Origin: Ichthyophis bannanicus
Taxonomy: Eukaryota; Chordata; Amphibia; Gymnophiona; Ichthyophiidae
Direction of reading: 5' to 3'
Length of the DNA: 64,000 nt
Assembly: GCA_033557465.1 (NCBI GenBank)
Contig: CM066035.1
Location: forward strand, 247,770,869 to 247,834,868
Of the stretch, positions 21,225 to 33,108 are shown piece after piece (the stretch's first letter is position 1; each line of letters opens with the position of its first letter). The notes beneath the pieces were generated by a model. The model ran no database searches, had not been told where the DNA came from, and saw only the letters and a program-made list of their open reading frames with translations. The translations under genes were made by a program, and so were the position numbers.

Positions 21225-22035
21225 AGGATGAGACTAGTCCGTCGCCTCAAACCTCTCCTCTCTCAAGATCACCTCCGCACAGTCTGTCAGGCACTAATAA
21301 CCCCAATCCTAGACTTCTGCAACCCAATCTACCTTGGACTAACAAAACAGACAATCAGGCCACTGCAACTGGCGCAAAACACAGCAGCACGCATAATATC
21401 TGGCACCACAAGACACGCACACATCACACCCACTCTAAAAGAGCTACACTGGCTACCAATCGGATCCCGCATCAAATACAAGACAGTCATGCACATATTC
21501 AAAATCAAACCACAATCATCAGCTTTCAGCCTACACCCACTCATACAACCCGACAGCAGCACAAGACCAAGGAGAAGAGGCACATCCAACCGTGTCAACA
21601 CTCCAAGAGACCTCACCAAGGTACGCAAGGACATCGAAAAACAAGCTTTATCAAAGGCAGCTCCAACAATTTGGAACGCCCTCCCCGATGAACTACGTTC
21701 AACAGCGGACATTAAGGACTTTAGGAAGCTGCTAAAAACAACCCTCTTCATAGAGCACTACAGTGACATCACTTAAACTGTGCAACTGGCAATCCCCCAG
21801 ATCAACCACCCTCCCTTCATGACTCGATTACTGAATTAAAGTCCTGATGTACATAATATTGTAAATAGCACACACTGTAAATAGCTCACCAAGAATCAAC
21901 AACCATATACACACACACGCACTCAATGCTCACTGCATGCACAGACTAGACACAGTAATTGGTTGATTGCCGTGTAGACCGCCTTGATTGTAGAAAAAGG
22001 CAGTATAGAAATCCGTTTAAATAAATAAAATAAAT
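21225..22035 (+). mobile_element. LINE A, 3' piece
   Basis: Resumes at AGGATGAGACTAGTCC. The open frame 21228-21776 encodes the ORF2 C terminus (RLVRRLKPLLSQDHLRTVCQ, TPTLKELHWLPIGSRIKYK, AAPTIWNALPDELRST). The 3' UTR ends GTAGACCGCCTTGATTGTAG and a (TAAA)n tail at about 22020-22035. Confidence 0.85.
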
Positions 22036-22962
22036 GTTTACCTGCACATGGAACGTATTTTATAAAAATAACCTACATATTGTTACTGACGTTTAACAAC
22101 TCAGTTTCTACTAGAATTCATGTCTATATCTCCAACAGCTTTAAGAAAACTTGAATGAAAGAAATATGCATTTCATACCAAAAAGGAACCATGCTTCCAA
22201 ATGTAAAACATGGGCTAGAGCAGAGACATCCACATTTTTTTCAACAGAGGGGGCCACGTGATAAGAAATCTGTATGTGTGCAGGCTGCATAAAATTTTTA
22301 AATTGTAATGTAATGATTGATACTGAAAGTGTGACTTTCTGTCCACCAAATAGCTGTGCAGTTCTTCAGAATCATGTGTCCAAGAACAATTCCCACACAG
22401 AACTGGGAAACCAGCATGCTTTTCATAATTCTGTGTGAATGTGTATATCCTTTCAATTATAAACCATACTATCCTAACTTCATTTAGGGATGATATAAAG
22501 AGTATCATTATTGATGGAGGAAAATATGATGCTATAACAATAGAGAAGGCAAAAAATTTGGAGGGAGGCGATAAGTTTCTAAAGCAGTTAAATACATTTC
22601 AAATATGGGGAGAACAATGTTCAAAGCTATTTAGCAAAGCAAATAGAATGACTGAAACTTGCTGTCTTTTACCTGGCTAAAAGTATGCATGAATATCCAT
22701 TGTTTGAGCATTTTTAGCCAGATTAAAAATAAGCATTTATGGGGTGTATTTAGATAAGGAAATTAAAACAACATGCATACAGTAAATTTCCAGTCATCTA
22801 CAGACTATGCTCCATTCAGCCACTGTTTTCATTAGTAGGAGGCACATGACCATAAAACTTCACAAGCAGTATGTTAATTCTGTGGCCAATGATTAAATGA
22901 TTTGTTACCAATTATCCATGTCTTCTGCGCGATGTTTACTGTTCTAATAAATATTCCTTCTT
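22036..22962 (+). other. MRPS5 intron, unclassified
   Basis: AT-rich sequence with no convincing coding or repeat signal. An 81-codon frame at 22435 has no recognisable domain. Confidence 0.5.
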
Positions 22963-23371
22963 CTACAAGAACAAACAGGAAGTCAGTCCTCACTTATGGG
23001 TGACGTCGGCACCGACGGAGCCCACACGGAGCAATTCCCCAGTTTTCAAAGAAAGCCTTTGGGATTGCTGCCACGCATGCGTGGTCCTCTTCCTGCCCAA
23101 AGGTGCCATCTTGCTCAGTCTCCCTTTTTCCGCGGAGCCCTTTGGGCACACGTAATCGTCCCTTGGAAAAAGTGTTTCATTTTCGGCCTCTGGCCTGTGT
23201 TTTTTCCAGTGGCACCGGTCCTCTATCCGTCCTTTCCCTTCTCTCTTTTTCCCTTGAGCGAGGGGATGTTCTTTTGTGTAAACATTTTCCTTTTGTGGGC
23301 TTTGCGCCCTTTTTTCCCTCAAACGCTGGCCACAAAGGTCTTCGACCTAGCAGGGGCCCTTTGTGCCCTAA

Positions 23372-25170
23372 TGGCCACCGATTTTAAAAAATGTGATAGA
23401 TGCTCCAAAAACATGTCACTCCTGGACACCCATGACTGCTGTCTTCGATGTCTTGGGGCCAACCTTGACCCGGAGCTCTGCTCTCTTTGCAAGAAAATGT
23501 CCTCCAAGGCCCTGCTAAGTCATAAGCAGAAGTCCAATGTCATTTTCCGGAAGGTAGCCCTGGAATCCCCGGCAGCGCCCTCGGTTGTCCCTCCACTGGT
23601 GGGATCCCCACTTCGGCCCCGCGTTCTCGGTGGCATTCTGATCAGGGGTCCCCTGAAGTGGAGAGGCGTAAGAAGAATAAGACCTCTAAGTCACTGTTGG
23701 GGGCTCCAGACAAGCACGAGTGCTCCCATGCTCGGTCGCTCAGACCCCTGGCGTTCCCGAGTGTCGGATAAGGAGCGGCCTCGAAAGGTACCTTGTATAG
23801 ACACGGAGGCCTCCAGCGATGGTGCCTGTCTCCTGAGGGTCGTCCCGGTGAGGACCTCCTCTCCTCTACGCCAGACCCAGTAACTCCGTTGTTGGCATCG
23901 CAGGGACCCACGTCCACGTAGGAGTCCCAAATGCTGGCACTAGAGCTCAGCATTTCTTCCTTCTTAGCTGCCCAACATGCGCTCATGTCCAGCACAGCTG
24001 GCCCACGCCTCGAGACCGAGGTTCTCTTGAGAGGGACACTCAAACCTGCCCTGGAAACCTGAGAGCCATGGGCCTCGTGAGGGTCCTCGGCGTCGGTCTT
24101 GCCCGCCTTCCCATTCCTCGGGAGCGAGATCCTCCAAGGCCTCTGCCTCCAAGCTGGCCTCTGCTTCTGGACGGGGCGACCAGCACGATTTGGACTCCTC
24201 AGACCTCTCGGGCCGGGAGTCAGACGGGGATACCTCACCAGAGACCTGTGCCCACAGGGACCTCCCTTTGGACCCATCCCCACCTGCCTTTCAGAGGCAT
24301 TCGCCACCCAAGGACACATCCTTCCTAGTGTTCATGCGTGACATGGCATGGGCCCTCGGCCTGGCTAAGCAGGCTGAAGAGGAGCCTCGAGCTGAGGAGC
24401 TCGACATCTTACAGTATGAGTCCCCGCCTCGGGAGTCTCTTACTGTTCCAGTTCCTCCCATTTTGTTCAGGCTGCTCCTGCGCATGTGGGAGACACCTGC
24501 TTTGGTCCCCATTGTGAGCAAGCACCTCAATGCCATGTACAGGTTGGAATGTGGCCGGGGTTTCGGAAGACCCAGCTTTCACACACCTCCATGGTAGTGG
24601 AATCGGAGATGAGGAAACAAAAGAGCCCGAAGTCACACTCTTCAGTCCCCCCAGGCAGGGAGTCGAGAGCCCTCGACGCCCTTGGGCGCAAAGCCTATCA
24701 GGGGTCCATGCTCACATGCCACATCCAGGCATACCAGTTGTATATGGGCATGTTCCTACGGGACCTTCCAAAGGAGATCGGCGGGTTCTCCGCAGGTCTC
24801 GGGGGTGATCCCCTTCTCAGGTTCCAAACCCTCCTGACGTCCATTGCAAAGTGCTCGAAGTACCTCTCCTTTGCCGCGTATGACGGATTTGAGTCCTCCA
24901 CCTGAGTGGCGGCAACCGGCATCAGGGCCCGATGTCAGGCATGGCTCCAGTCCTCGGACCTGGAGCAGTGGGTCCAGGAGAAGCTCCTGGACGTCCCCTG
25001 CCTCAGCAAGCAACTGTTTGGTAAGCCTATGCAGGATAAGGCCACTGAGATAGAAATGGAATTCGTGACTCAGACAAGTCTCTCATGTAAGACCTCTTCT
25101 CTCCCTCGGAAGAAGCAGCAAACCAAAAAGCTGTTCTTCCAAAGAAAGGGGCTCCCCTGCCGGGGTTAAC
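23372..25170 (+). pseudogene. Gag of DIRS A3, broken
   Basis: ATG at 23372 gives MATDFKKCDRC. The Cys/His domain is complete (CDRC, THDCCLRCLG, CSLC..KMS). The frame stops at 23883. The second domain is at 24190-24597 (FMRDMAWALGLAKQAEEEPR, EELDILQYESPP, LLRMWETPALVPIVSKHLNAM), then 24600-24905 (YQLYMGMFLRDLPKEIGGFS). The basic C terminus is at 24906-25169 (EQWVQEKLLDVPC..KQLFGKPM, KKQQTKKLFFQRKG). Frame breaks separate the parts. Confidence 0.75.
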
Positions 25171-25504
25171 CACCCTTCCCACCTACCCCTGCACTGGCTT
25201 CCGGCACGCTGGGGAAGGGAGAAGCGCATGGCCACCGCAAGCCTAAAGTGCCCAAGGCCCAATCACTGGTGCCACCTCAACCCGCTCAGAGTTTTTGATG
25301 CCGATGGATAGCCTCTCGCCCCCCAGCAGCACTTCCGCTGGTGGGGGAACACCTGTCCCTTTTTGCACCGCAGTGGGCGTCGATCACGTCAGACACCTGG
25401 GTCCTCCGGGTAGTCCAAGACTGATATCATCTTCACCTGGACAGGCTCCCTTCTCCCCAGCGAAGCCTACTCTGCTTCCTTCGCACCAGACTTACTTGTA
25501 GCAG

Positions 25505-26270
25505 GAACTGTCCAACCTCCTTGCCCAGTGGGTGGTCGAGAGGGTACCGCTGTACCTTCGAGGCTGCGGATTCTACTCCTGCTACTTCCTCGTTCCGAAA
25601 AAGATGGGGGGCCTACGCCCCATCCTCGACCTCAGGAACCTAAACAAGTTTCTGGTGGGGGAGAAATTCAAAATGCTATTGCTTGGCATCCTGCTGCCCT
25701 TCCTTCAGCAGAGCGATTGACTGTGCTCCTTGGGTCTCAGGGATGCTTATGCCCACATCCTAGTCTACCCCCAACACAGGCAATATCTGTGTTTCAGGGT
25801 GCAGAGGGAACACTACCAATACAGGGTGCTCCACTTCGGGCGCGCTCCACGGCCGCCGCCTTCCTCAGGCGGCAGGGCATATCCGTCTTCCCCTACTTCG
25901 ACGACTGGCTCATCACGGGGACCTTGGTCGGCGAAGCCTGCCTGGTGGCATTGCGCATGATCCTTCTCCTCGAATGCCTCAGTTTCTTAGTCAACTACCC
26001 CAAGTCACACCTCAAACCGGTGCAGACCTTGGAGTTCATCGGTGCACGCCTCGACACGGAGCAAGCGACCGCCTTCCTGCCCGTGGACCGGGCAGACTGC
26101 CTCCGAACCATGGCAGCCCAGGTCCAGAACAAGGCTCGGATTTACAGCACGGGCCATGCTACGCCTGCTAATAAACATGGCCTCCACCGTCCATGTGGTC
26201 CCCTACGCCCACATGCACATGCAGACAGCCTAGTGGTGCCTAAGGGCGCAATGGACTCCAAAAACCAACA
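25505..26270 (+). pseudogene. Reverse transcriptase of DIRS A3, broken
   Basis: RT pieces in three frames: YFLVPKKMGGLRPILDLRNL at 25532-25720, a stop at 25718, LGLRDAYAHILVYPQHRQYL from 25730, then a frame with FPYFDDWLITG and LEFIGARLDTEQATAFL. Motif C keeps both Asp (FDDW). Motif A reads LGLRDAY where intact copies have LDLKDAY, so its Asp is Gly here. About 25845 some sequence between FGL.. and the next block is missing. It stops short of RNase H at the chimeric join. Confidence 0.75.
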
Positions 26271-26289
26271 AGAAACAGTTGAAGTTGCA

Positions 26290-28173
26290 GGAGAGGATGT
26301 TCCCAAGATCCGACTCGGCACTGGCCTCACCGACGCTGAGCTCCAAGCCCAGCACTTCCCGTGAGGGCCGGGCGTCCTTGGAGTCCCAAGGCGGTGGCTC
26401 CTCTGAGAAGACTCCGGACCTGAGCGAAAAAAAGAAAAAATCCTCTAAGCCAGTCGAGGTTCCACCGGTGAAACCTGGTCAAGTCCCGTGGAGGGACTGG
26501 CGACTCCGAGCATCGCCCCACTAAGGTATCTAAGAAGGAGTCCTCAGCCGATGGAGACTAGGTGAAACTTCCCGAGGCCATGGTCCTCGTCAAGGACGCT
26601 CTCGCAAGAGTGCCAGCATTGGGCCTGAGGTCCTTGGTGTCCAGGCTGAAATCTGCAGAGCCTTCATGCCTCGAAACCAGAATGGTGGCCCGGGAGCAAA
26701 ATATCTCTGCCATCCTGGCCATCCAGCAGGCAATGATGGCTTGTTTGTCTGCTTCATCTGTCCTTACAACCAGGCCCCTGACTGCGGGGGAATCCCTGGG
26801 CATCGAGCCAGGCTCCAAGGGCCACCAGCCTTGGGTAAACCCTCTGCACCGGTCAAGATCCCGGTCCTGTTCCTCGGGTATCCAGTCCTCTCCAGCCAGT
26901 TTCCGGGAATCAGACCCAAGGTCCTCTGGGGTATCCCGGCTCCTCGGGGCGAACCCCGAGACGCGAGACCATAGGACCTCGGAGTCCTCAACACCTTCCA
27001 ACTCCAAGTGGAAGACTGACGTCGAGGCCTCCCTGGAAACCTGCCAGGACCGAGACGTCCCCTTGGAGCTGGATCCTCGGCGCCATCTCCCCCCCCCCCC
27101 CCCCGGAGGATGTAGCCTTCCATGACTTTGTCCAGGACATGGCCCATGCCTTGTGGGTTCTCACAGAGTCAGAGGACGACCCGCGCACTGAAGAACTGGA
27201 AATCCTCCAGTATGAGTCCCCATCCAAGGAGACTCTTACGATGTCAGTCCAACCGATCCTGGAACAGCTACTCCTCAGGATGTGGGAGACCCTGGCCTCA
27301 GTGCCGGTAGTCAGCCAATGCCTCAATGCCATCTACCGCGTTAAGAAAGGCCCTGGGTTCCACAAGACCCAACTCCCACATAATTCCATGGTTGTTGAGT
27401 GAACCATGCAGAAATTGAAGAGCCAGAAAAACTATTCCTCTGTCTCCCCTAGCAAAGAGGTTCAGGCCCTCGATGCCCTCGGGCGAAAATGCTACCAGAG
27501 CTCCATTCTCAGGTGCTGGATCCAGGCCTGTAAACTGTTCATAGGCATGTACCTCAAGGCCCTAATCCAGGAGCTCTCCAGCTTCTAGGCTGGCCTCGCT
27601 GGGAACCCCTTCACATCAGCATATAGGGTCAGTGAACTCTAGGCCCTGGTGACTGAGCCACTATATACGAGGTTCTATAAGTAACATGGTGGTGCTCCGC
27701 GCACACCCAAATTTCTCCCGAAGGTGGTATTTCCCTAACATCTCAACCAGGAGGTGATCCTTCCCACAATCTTTCCATGACCCCATGCCTGCAGGGAGGG
27801 ACTAATCCTTCACATGCTCGATTGCAAGCAGATCCAGGCCTATCGCAAAGCTCCTCAGCTTTTTGTGTCTTATGACACCAGTAGGCTGGGGCTCCTTGTG
27901 ACTAAGCGAACTTTGTCCACTTGGGTGGCAGACTGTTTTGTCCTTGCCTATGAGCGAGCTGGCCTCTCCCTTGAGCACTGGATCACAGTGCATGGTGTGA
28001 GGGCAATGGCCCTGTCGGTGGCTGATCTCCGCTCAGTGCTGGTGACGGAGATTTGCAAGGCCGCCACATGGTCTTCAGTCCATACGTTTGCAGCTTACTA
28101 CTGCCTGGAGAGCGAGTCCCACAGATTCAGTGCCTTTGACCAGGCAGTACTCCGCAATATTTTCGGGGTGTAG
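26290..28173 (+). pseudogene. Gag-recombinase fusion of A5, broken
   Basis: Gag is readable as SSKPSTSREGRASLESQG (26330), FVQDMAHALWVLTESEDD and EELEILQYESPSKETL (27120-27230), and LDALGRKCYQSSILRCWIQA (27460-27530). A stop follows ELSSF at 27586-27588. About 25 bases later comes TSAYRVSEL, recombinase Box I with its Arg kept, then the catalytic domain in mixed frames with several stops. The last 119 codons (27814-28173) are open and contain VHGVRAMALSVADLRS and FAAYYCLESES, so His, Arg and Tyr are present. Gag to Box I is the same type of join as in C4. Confidence 0.75.
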
Positions 28174-28342
28174 GCAACTCTTGCCTTCCAACCCTTCTGT
28201 GTTTAGGCTACTGGAGTGATAGTGTCGCTGGAGGCTAGGGTCTTGCAGAGTCTCCCAGCGGGGACTCACCTTCTGCAACTCATGGCTACCTGATAGGTCA
28301 TCGGTAGTGCTGTTGTGGTTCGATCTGCGGCAGCCTGGAGCT

Positions 28343-28456
28343 AGGGAGTCCCATATGTGAGGACTGACTTCCTGCTTGTTCCTGGAGAAAGTGTAGTTAC
28401 TCACCTGTAACAGGTGTTCTCCGGGAACAGCAGGAATCAGTCCTCACAACCCTCCC
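28343..28456. repeat. Internal complementary region of A5
   Basis: CATATGTGAGGACTGACTTC, then TACTCACCTGTAACAGGTG, then CAGGAATCAGTCCTCACAAC, as in A1 and A2. Confidence 0.82.
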
Positions 28457-28568
28457 TCATCCCCTGGGAGTTGCCTCCCTACCTTGTTTTAGTTTTAACT
28501 GCCGTCCTAGCTATGTCATCTGACTGAGCAAGATGGCACCTTTAGGCGGGAAGGGGACCACGCATGCT

Positions 28569-28764
28569 GCCAATTCTGTTTGGATGGGAGGCGGATAGTG
28601 GCAGTATTTCCAAAAGTGGCGACAGCAGCTGTGGGGGCAGCAGCAGCTGGAGGTGGGGATGGCGTCAGCTGAGGGAGGACGGTGGTAACAAAGCTGAGGT
28701 TTCTGCCTAGGGCAGCAAAAACCCTTGGGTCGGCCCTGGATGTATGGTACCTTTTGAGAGTCCC
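28569..28764. other. GC-richer repeat-like stretch, unclassified
   Basis: Contains GGCAGCAAAAACCCTTGGGT and GGCCCTGG, wording I associate with transposon-derived repeats, but I cannot name a family or see termini. Confidence 0.35.
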
Positions 28765-29995
28765 TGGTATAGCGAGTTTCAGTAGTCTAGTATAGGTGCG
28801 ATGTCAGCCTGACATACTGTGCAAAAATGGTCTTCGCTTAGGACTGGCTTTAGTTTCTTAATGAGTTTCATTCTGTGGTAGGCATTTGCGGTGGTCTTGT
28901 TTATGTGTGTCTGAAGGTTTAGGTTTTGGTCCATGATAACTCCTAGGTATCTGACTTTGTTTCATATTGCAGTAGTCCCGTGTAGTAAGTTGATTGGTTG
29001 TGGGGGGTTGAATGGGGTGTCTCTTGTGATGTAGAATGCTTCTGTCTTGCTGTAGCTTACTGTTAGGTTGTTGTTGCTGAGCCAGGTGATCATATCTTCC
29101 ATACATTTGGTTATGGCTCAATGCAATGCAATGTGTGCCTTCGAGTCAGTCCTGGCTCCTGGGTTTTCTTGGCAATGTCATCGGAAGTAGATTGCCAGGC
29201 CTTTCTTCCGAGGCAATGGAGGGTTAAGTGACTTGCCCAAGGCCACAAGGAGTGCTAGTGGGAATCAAACCCTGGTTGCTTGGTTACCAAGCCAGTGTTC
29301 TAACCACTAGGCTACTCCTCCACTCAAGGTTATGTCTGTGGCTCAGAGGTCCGGATTGTGTAGGTCTATTGGGATGAATACCATGATATTGTCGGCATAT
29401 AACCAGTACTGCATTTTGTGTTTTTTGATGATGTTGCAGATGGGCTATATGTAGAGGCTGAAGAGCAGTGAAAAGATTGAAGATCCTTGTGGTATACCCT
29501 GACATATGGGGAATGGCTTGGACTTTTGCATTCCACATTTGACTTGCTGTAGTCTGTTACCTAAGTAGGATTGAAACCACTTTAATGTGGTGTTGTGAAG
29601 TGCAATTTTTTGGAGACGTCGCAGCATGATAGTGTGGGATACGGTGATGAATGCAGATGGTATGTCCATAAATATGAGGAGGAATCCAGTTTTGATGTTA
29701 TCTATGCCCCTGATGATGGTGTTGAAGAGTGAGGTTAGCAGAGTTTCTACATTATGGTTTGGTTTGAACCCATGTTGGTGGGGATCCAATGGAGCGTGTT
29801 GGTCTAGTAACTGCTTTTGAACCACTTTTTCTATAATTCTTACGATGAATGATAGGCTGGAAATTGGGCGGTATGCTGCAGGGTCATTTTTGTTGAGTGA
29901 AGTGTTCTTGAGGATTGGCCGTATGATTGCTTATTTGAGAGATGTTGGCATATAGCCTTGGGTGAGGGATGCAGGTGCTATTTTGTGTATGAAGT
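28765..29995 (-). mobile_element. Antisense LINE of the LINE A family, split by a SINE
   Basis: On the minus strand the piece reads SLTQGYMPTSLK.., NDPAAYRPISSL, QHGFKPNHNVETLLTS (29825-29445), then the YAD region as LYADNIMVFIP, so the second catalytic Asp of YADD is Asn. A tRNA SINE interrupts at 29116-29327. After it come the thumb and C-terminal region (YLGVIMDQNLNLQTHI, LKPVLSEDHFCTVCQ) in broken frames. The 3' end is missing. About the same RT region as LINE A at 16913. Confidence 0.8.
29116..29327 (-). mobile_element. tRNA-headed SINE with RTE-like body
   Basis: On the minus strand it starts near GGAGGAGTAGCCTAGTGGTT (A-box-like) and has AACCAGGGTTTGATTCCCAC (B box). It continues CCTTGGGCAAGTCACTTAAC, then AGAAAGGCCTGGCAATCTAC and a tail GACTGACTCGAAGGCACACA with a TGCAT-type run. 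GGTTATG flanks both sides (29109-29115, 29328-29334). The region after the tRNA head matches the RTE 5' segment at 53998-54046. Confidence 0.8.
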
Positions 29996-30990
29996 GTTAA
30001 CCAACTGAAATTTGACTATGCATTTACAAGGAAATTTAAGGAAAAAAAAGAGCGACCAACTGAAATATTCCAGGTCTAAAAAGCAAGAATTCCAGCTAAA
30101 TCTGGGAACATCCTAATAGTTAAATCTTTATAGGTAATATTGCTCTTTTTAAAGTAAACTCTCAACAGCCAATCTCTATCAGGAGGCAGATCAAAGGAAA
30201 CAAGTAAAGTAGTTGGATTGACTGATTCGGTCCCCTAATTTTCCAGGATTTCAGAAACATTTAAGACGGCAATCTCTTGTGTAGTCAACTGTTGATGGAA
30301 AGTCTTTTTTGCAGAAGGTAAATATTAAAAATGAGAGAGAGGGGGCAGTGAAGTCTCAGATATATTCACCTCTTCCAGCATATCATTCTTAAACATATCT
30401 TGCCGAGACGTATGGTAATTTTGGAGAGTTAATCAATCATATATTAGAAGAACATGTTTGATCCTCCAGAATTTACAACGTGCCTTTGATCAAAACATTG
30501 TCTTGAATAAGAAATTCATTTGCCGCCACAAGCCCCTCTGCATTTTAGACTCGCAATCAGCTATAATAGTTTTTAAACCAACCAATTCATCAGAATTAGC
30601 ATTCATCTATATACTGTTTCTTAAACCTTAAGACATGTGAATCTTTGGGGCTAAAGACTCCCTAAGCTGGGAAATTGCATCCCAGATAGATCCAGGGTAA
30701 CCACCTTAGATCTCGGAAAGGAAAAATAATAGGGTCAGGAGAGAGAAACCCCACAGTCAAACCTGTAATGAAACTTGACTCAAAGTAACTGTAGACCCAG
30801 CTTGGTGAGGCTGTCAGCCTCTTCCTCTGGCTGTTTCGAAGCACACAGTTATTGTTCATCCAACAGCTGCTGACTCAAAGCTTCGTTAATGGTAACATTC
30901 CCTCTCACAGCCAAGTTGCTCTTTTCCTCCTGTGACTTCACTAAACCAAGATCTTTCAGGGGCATCAAAAATCTTAGAAGAAACCTTTTT
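29996..30990 (-). mobile_element. Antisense L1 ORF1 remnant
   Basis: On the minus strand, decayed reading includes NISETSLPPLSFLIFTFCKK near 30350, and near 30010-30050 FQLVALFF..FPCKCIVKFQ, the kind of sequence found at the C terminus of vertebrate L1 ORF1. Many stops and no ORF2 are present. Identification rests on these short islands. Confidence 0.5.
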
Positions 30991-31066
30991 CCAGTTCTCC
31001 AGGACCAAGCAGGAAGTCAGTCCTCACATATGGGTGATGTTGGTGCCGACGGAGCCCCCGTGCGAA

Positions 31067-33108
31067 GCATTAGTGTGTCTGTGTGTGCAGAGCACACACA
31101 GACACACTAATGCGATCACTTCGAAAACCTCATGAGCTATTTAACCTCGTCAGGAACCTAACAAAAGAACCAGGCCTGGAGCAAATACCTGAGATCCACG
31201 CCCAAGACTACGCTGACTTCCTCCAATCAAAATTATGCCAAACTGACAAGACCAGCCCACCCTCCCTCATCATGGATCCATCAAACACGACGACTCTAGC
31301 AATATTCACCACCCCATCTAACAAGCAAATCATTGACACCATCTCTACAATCACCACCGCCCAGACTGACCCCTGTCCAGCCTTCTAGATAAAGGAACTT
31401 CGGTCAGAATTTAGCCCATTCATAGCCAGACTCATAGACACATCCTTCACGTCGGGCTCTTTCCCCCTAAATCTCAAACACACATCCGTCAGACCTCTGT
31501 TAAAGAACAACAAGTTGGACCCCCAGAAAGTGGAATCATATAGACCAATTGCCAGCATTCCACTACTGGCAAAGATAATCGAGAAAGAAGCCCTATACCA
31601 GATTCAACAACACATCAACAATACTTCACCGCTAGACCACTGCCAACACGGATTCAGAGAATCCCATGGGGTAGAAACATTACTTACCATCCTTTTCAAC
31701 AACATTCTCAGCGCAATAGATAACATACATCATGGGGTTTCCCTTATATTCCTGGACATAGCTGCAGCATTTGACTCTGTATGCCATGAAACCCTTCTGA
31801 AACGACTCAAAGAGAAGGGTATCCGCGACCTAGCACTATCCTGGTGTAAGTCATACCTATCCGATAGATGGCAACATGTGCAAACAGAGACCTCCACCTC
31901 CAAACCGTTCCACCAGAAACAAGGCGTCCCGCAAGGATCCTCCCTATCAGCCTTATTGTTCAACATCTATATGCAGCCTATATGCGAACTCATACGATCA
32001 TTCAACGTCGAATGCATGATCTATGCCGATGACGTTCTACTTTACAAGCCATTCCAGATTGACAAGATTGACCTCTCATCACTAACCAACTGCTTTAGCA
32101 CAGTAGAAAAATGGCTCCTAAACCAGAATCTCCGAATACAACACAAAAAGACCGAAGTGCTGTTCATCTCCAGAAACCCCAACTTCTCCCCTCCAGCCTG
32201 CCTAAAAATCGGAGAGATAGAACTGCAAACTAAACCCTCAATTCACTACCTGGGTGTTATGCTGGACCAGAGACTGGATATGAAGACGCACATTGGCAAC
32301 ATGGTAAAATCAACAAACCATAAAATCAAGTCTCTCAAACATCTACGCCCCCTATTACAACCGGACGACTTTAGAACAATCTTTCAGGCAGTAACCATTC
32401 CTCATCTCGACTACGCCAACGCAATCCTCCAAGGACTCCCACTATCCACCCTGAGCCCGCTCCAACTTGCCATGAACGCTGCAGCCAGAGTTCTAAATGG
32501 AACCTCAAGGCGAGACCACATAACACCCATCCTCAAAAGTCTTCACTGGCTCCCAATTCATTAGAGGATCACCTTCAAGATCTTACTACTAATATTCAAG
32601 ACCATTAATGGACTCGCTCCCTCTTCACTTGCTGGCCTCACGCCCATTACCCTCCCAAATAGAGCCAGACGATCTACTGCAATAAACACCTTGGTAATCC
32701 CCAAAGCAATGACCCATTGTACACAAGCAACTGTAAACAGGGCCTTCAATCTCTGTGCACCCAGATGCTGGAATGCTCTTCCACCTAATATACGTGCAGT
32801 CCCGGACCTAACCAAATTCAGGAAGGCAATGAAGCACTACCTCTTCCTCAAGTGCTACCCGGAAGAAGGTACACCAACACCCCCACTCACAACAATGCTT
32901 CACAACCACATGTAACCACCCTCAAAGCAATGTATATACGTGTAAATACTTTTCTGTAGCCATTCAGATGTAAATAGTTAATGCTGTTATCCAAGTTGAG
33001 GTACCTGTTCTATGTAATTACGGTGTAATCCCCCACTGTAAAACTCTCCTATGTTCCATGTAAACCGCACTGATATCGAAGAGCGCGGTATATAAGAAAA
33101 ATAAATAA
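31067..33108 (+). mobile_element. L2-like LINE B' inserted in the A4 left terminus
   Basis: 5'-truncated LINE of the LINE B family. Coding is readable from 31092 to 32915. The 3' UTR ends TAAACCGCACTGATATCGAA, GGTATATAAG and an (AAAT)n tail at 33098-33110. DIRS terminal sequence lies directly on both sides (..GTGCGAAGCA and TTCCCCAGCTTTC..). A 22-bp perfect inverted repeat with a 3-base loop (31067-31088 / 31092-31113) sits exactly at the 5' junction. Confidence 0.87.
31083..32915 (+). pseudogene. ORF2 of LINE B', two stops
   Basis: RT-bearing ORF with only a few lesions: TAG at 31386-31388 after DPCPAF and a TAG at about 32562 after LHWLPIH. The 349-codon central frame (31515-32564) holds SYRPIASIPLLAKIIEKE, QHGFRESHGVETLLTI, FLDIAAAFDSVCH (motif A), QGVPQGSSLSALLFNIYM, MIYADDVLLY (intact) and YLGVMLDQRLDMKTHI. 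The C terminus (32691-32915) has NRAFNLCAPRCWNALPPNIR. No endonuclease because of 5' truncation. It is better preserved than LINE B, so probably younger. Confidence 0.85.

Larger units (their letters stand above)
22963..26270 (+). mobile_element. DIRS family A element A3 (left end to RT)
   Basis: The left ITR is at 22963-23120 (CAAGAACAAACAGGAAGTC, TGACGTCGGCACCGACGGAG, CATCTTGCTCAGTC). Leader, Gag and RT follow. At about 26270, in the last part of the RT domain, the sequence jumps to a Gag region of another family A copy (A5) with no RNase H or right end. CpG and frame decay are heavier than in A1. Confidence 0.82.
26271..28568 (+). mobile_element. DIRS family A derivative A5 (Gag joined to recombinase)
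   Basis: Starts inside Gag, without a left ITR. It continues through the Gag middle domains and at about 27612-27620 joins directly to the recombinase Box I; RT, RNase H and the recombinase N-terminal domain are absent. The internal complementary region (28343-28456) and the first part of the right ITR (28522-28568) follow, then it is truncated at CCACGCATG. Confidence 0.8.

Noticed and set aside
22435..22680. Additional MRPS5 or other host exon
   Set aside because: The frame lacks any resemblance to MRPS5, and the exons at 16369 and 63667 already join seamlessly.
29250..29327. tRNA gene on the minus strand
   Set aside because: A and B box-like sequences are present but no full cloverleaf is evident, and it continues into a SINE body flanked by a short duplication.
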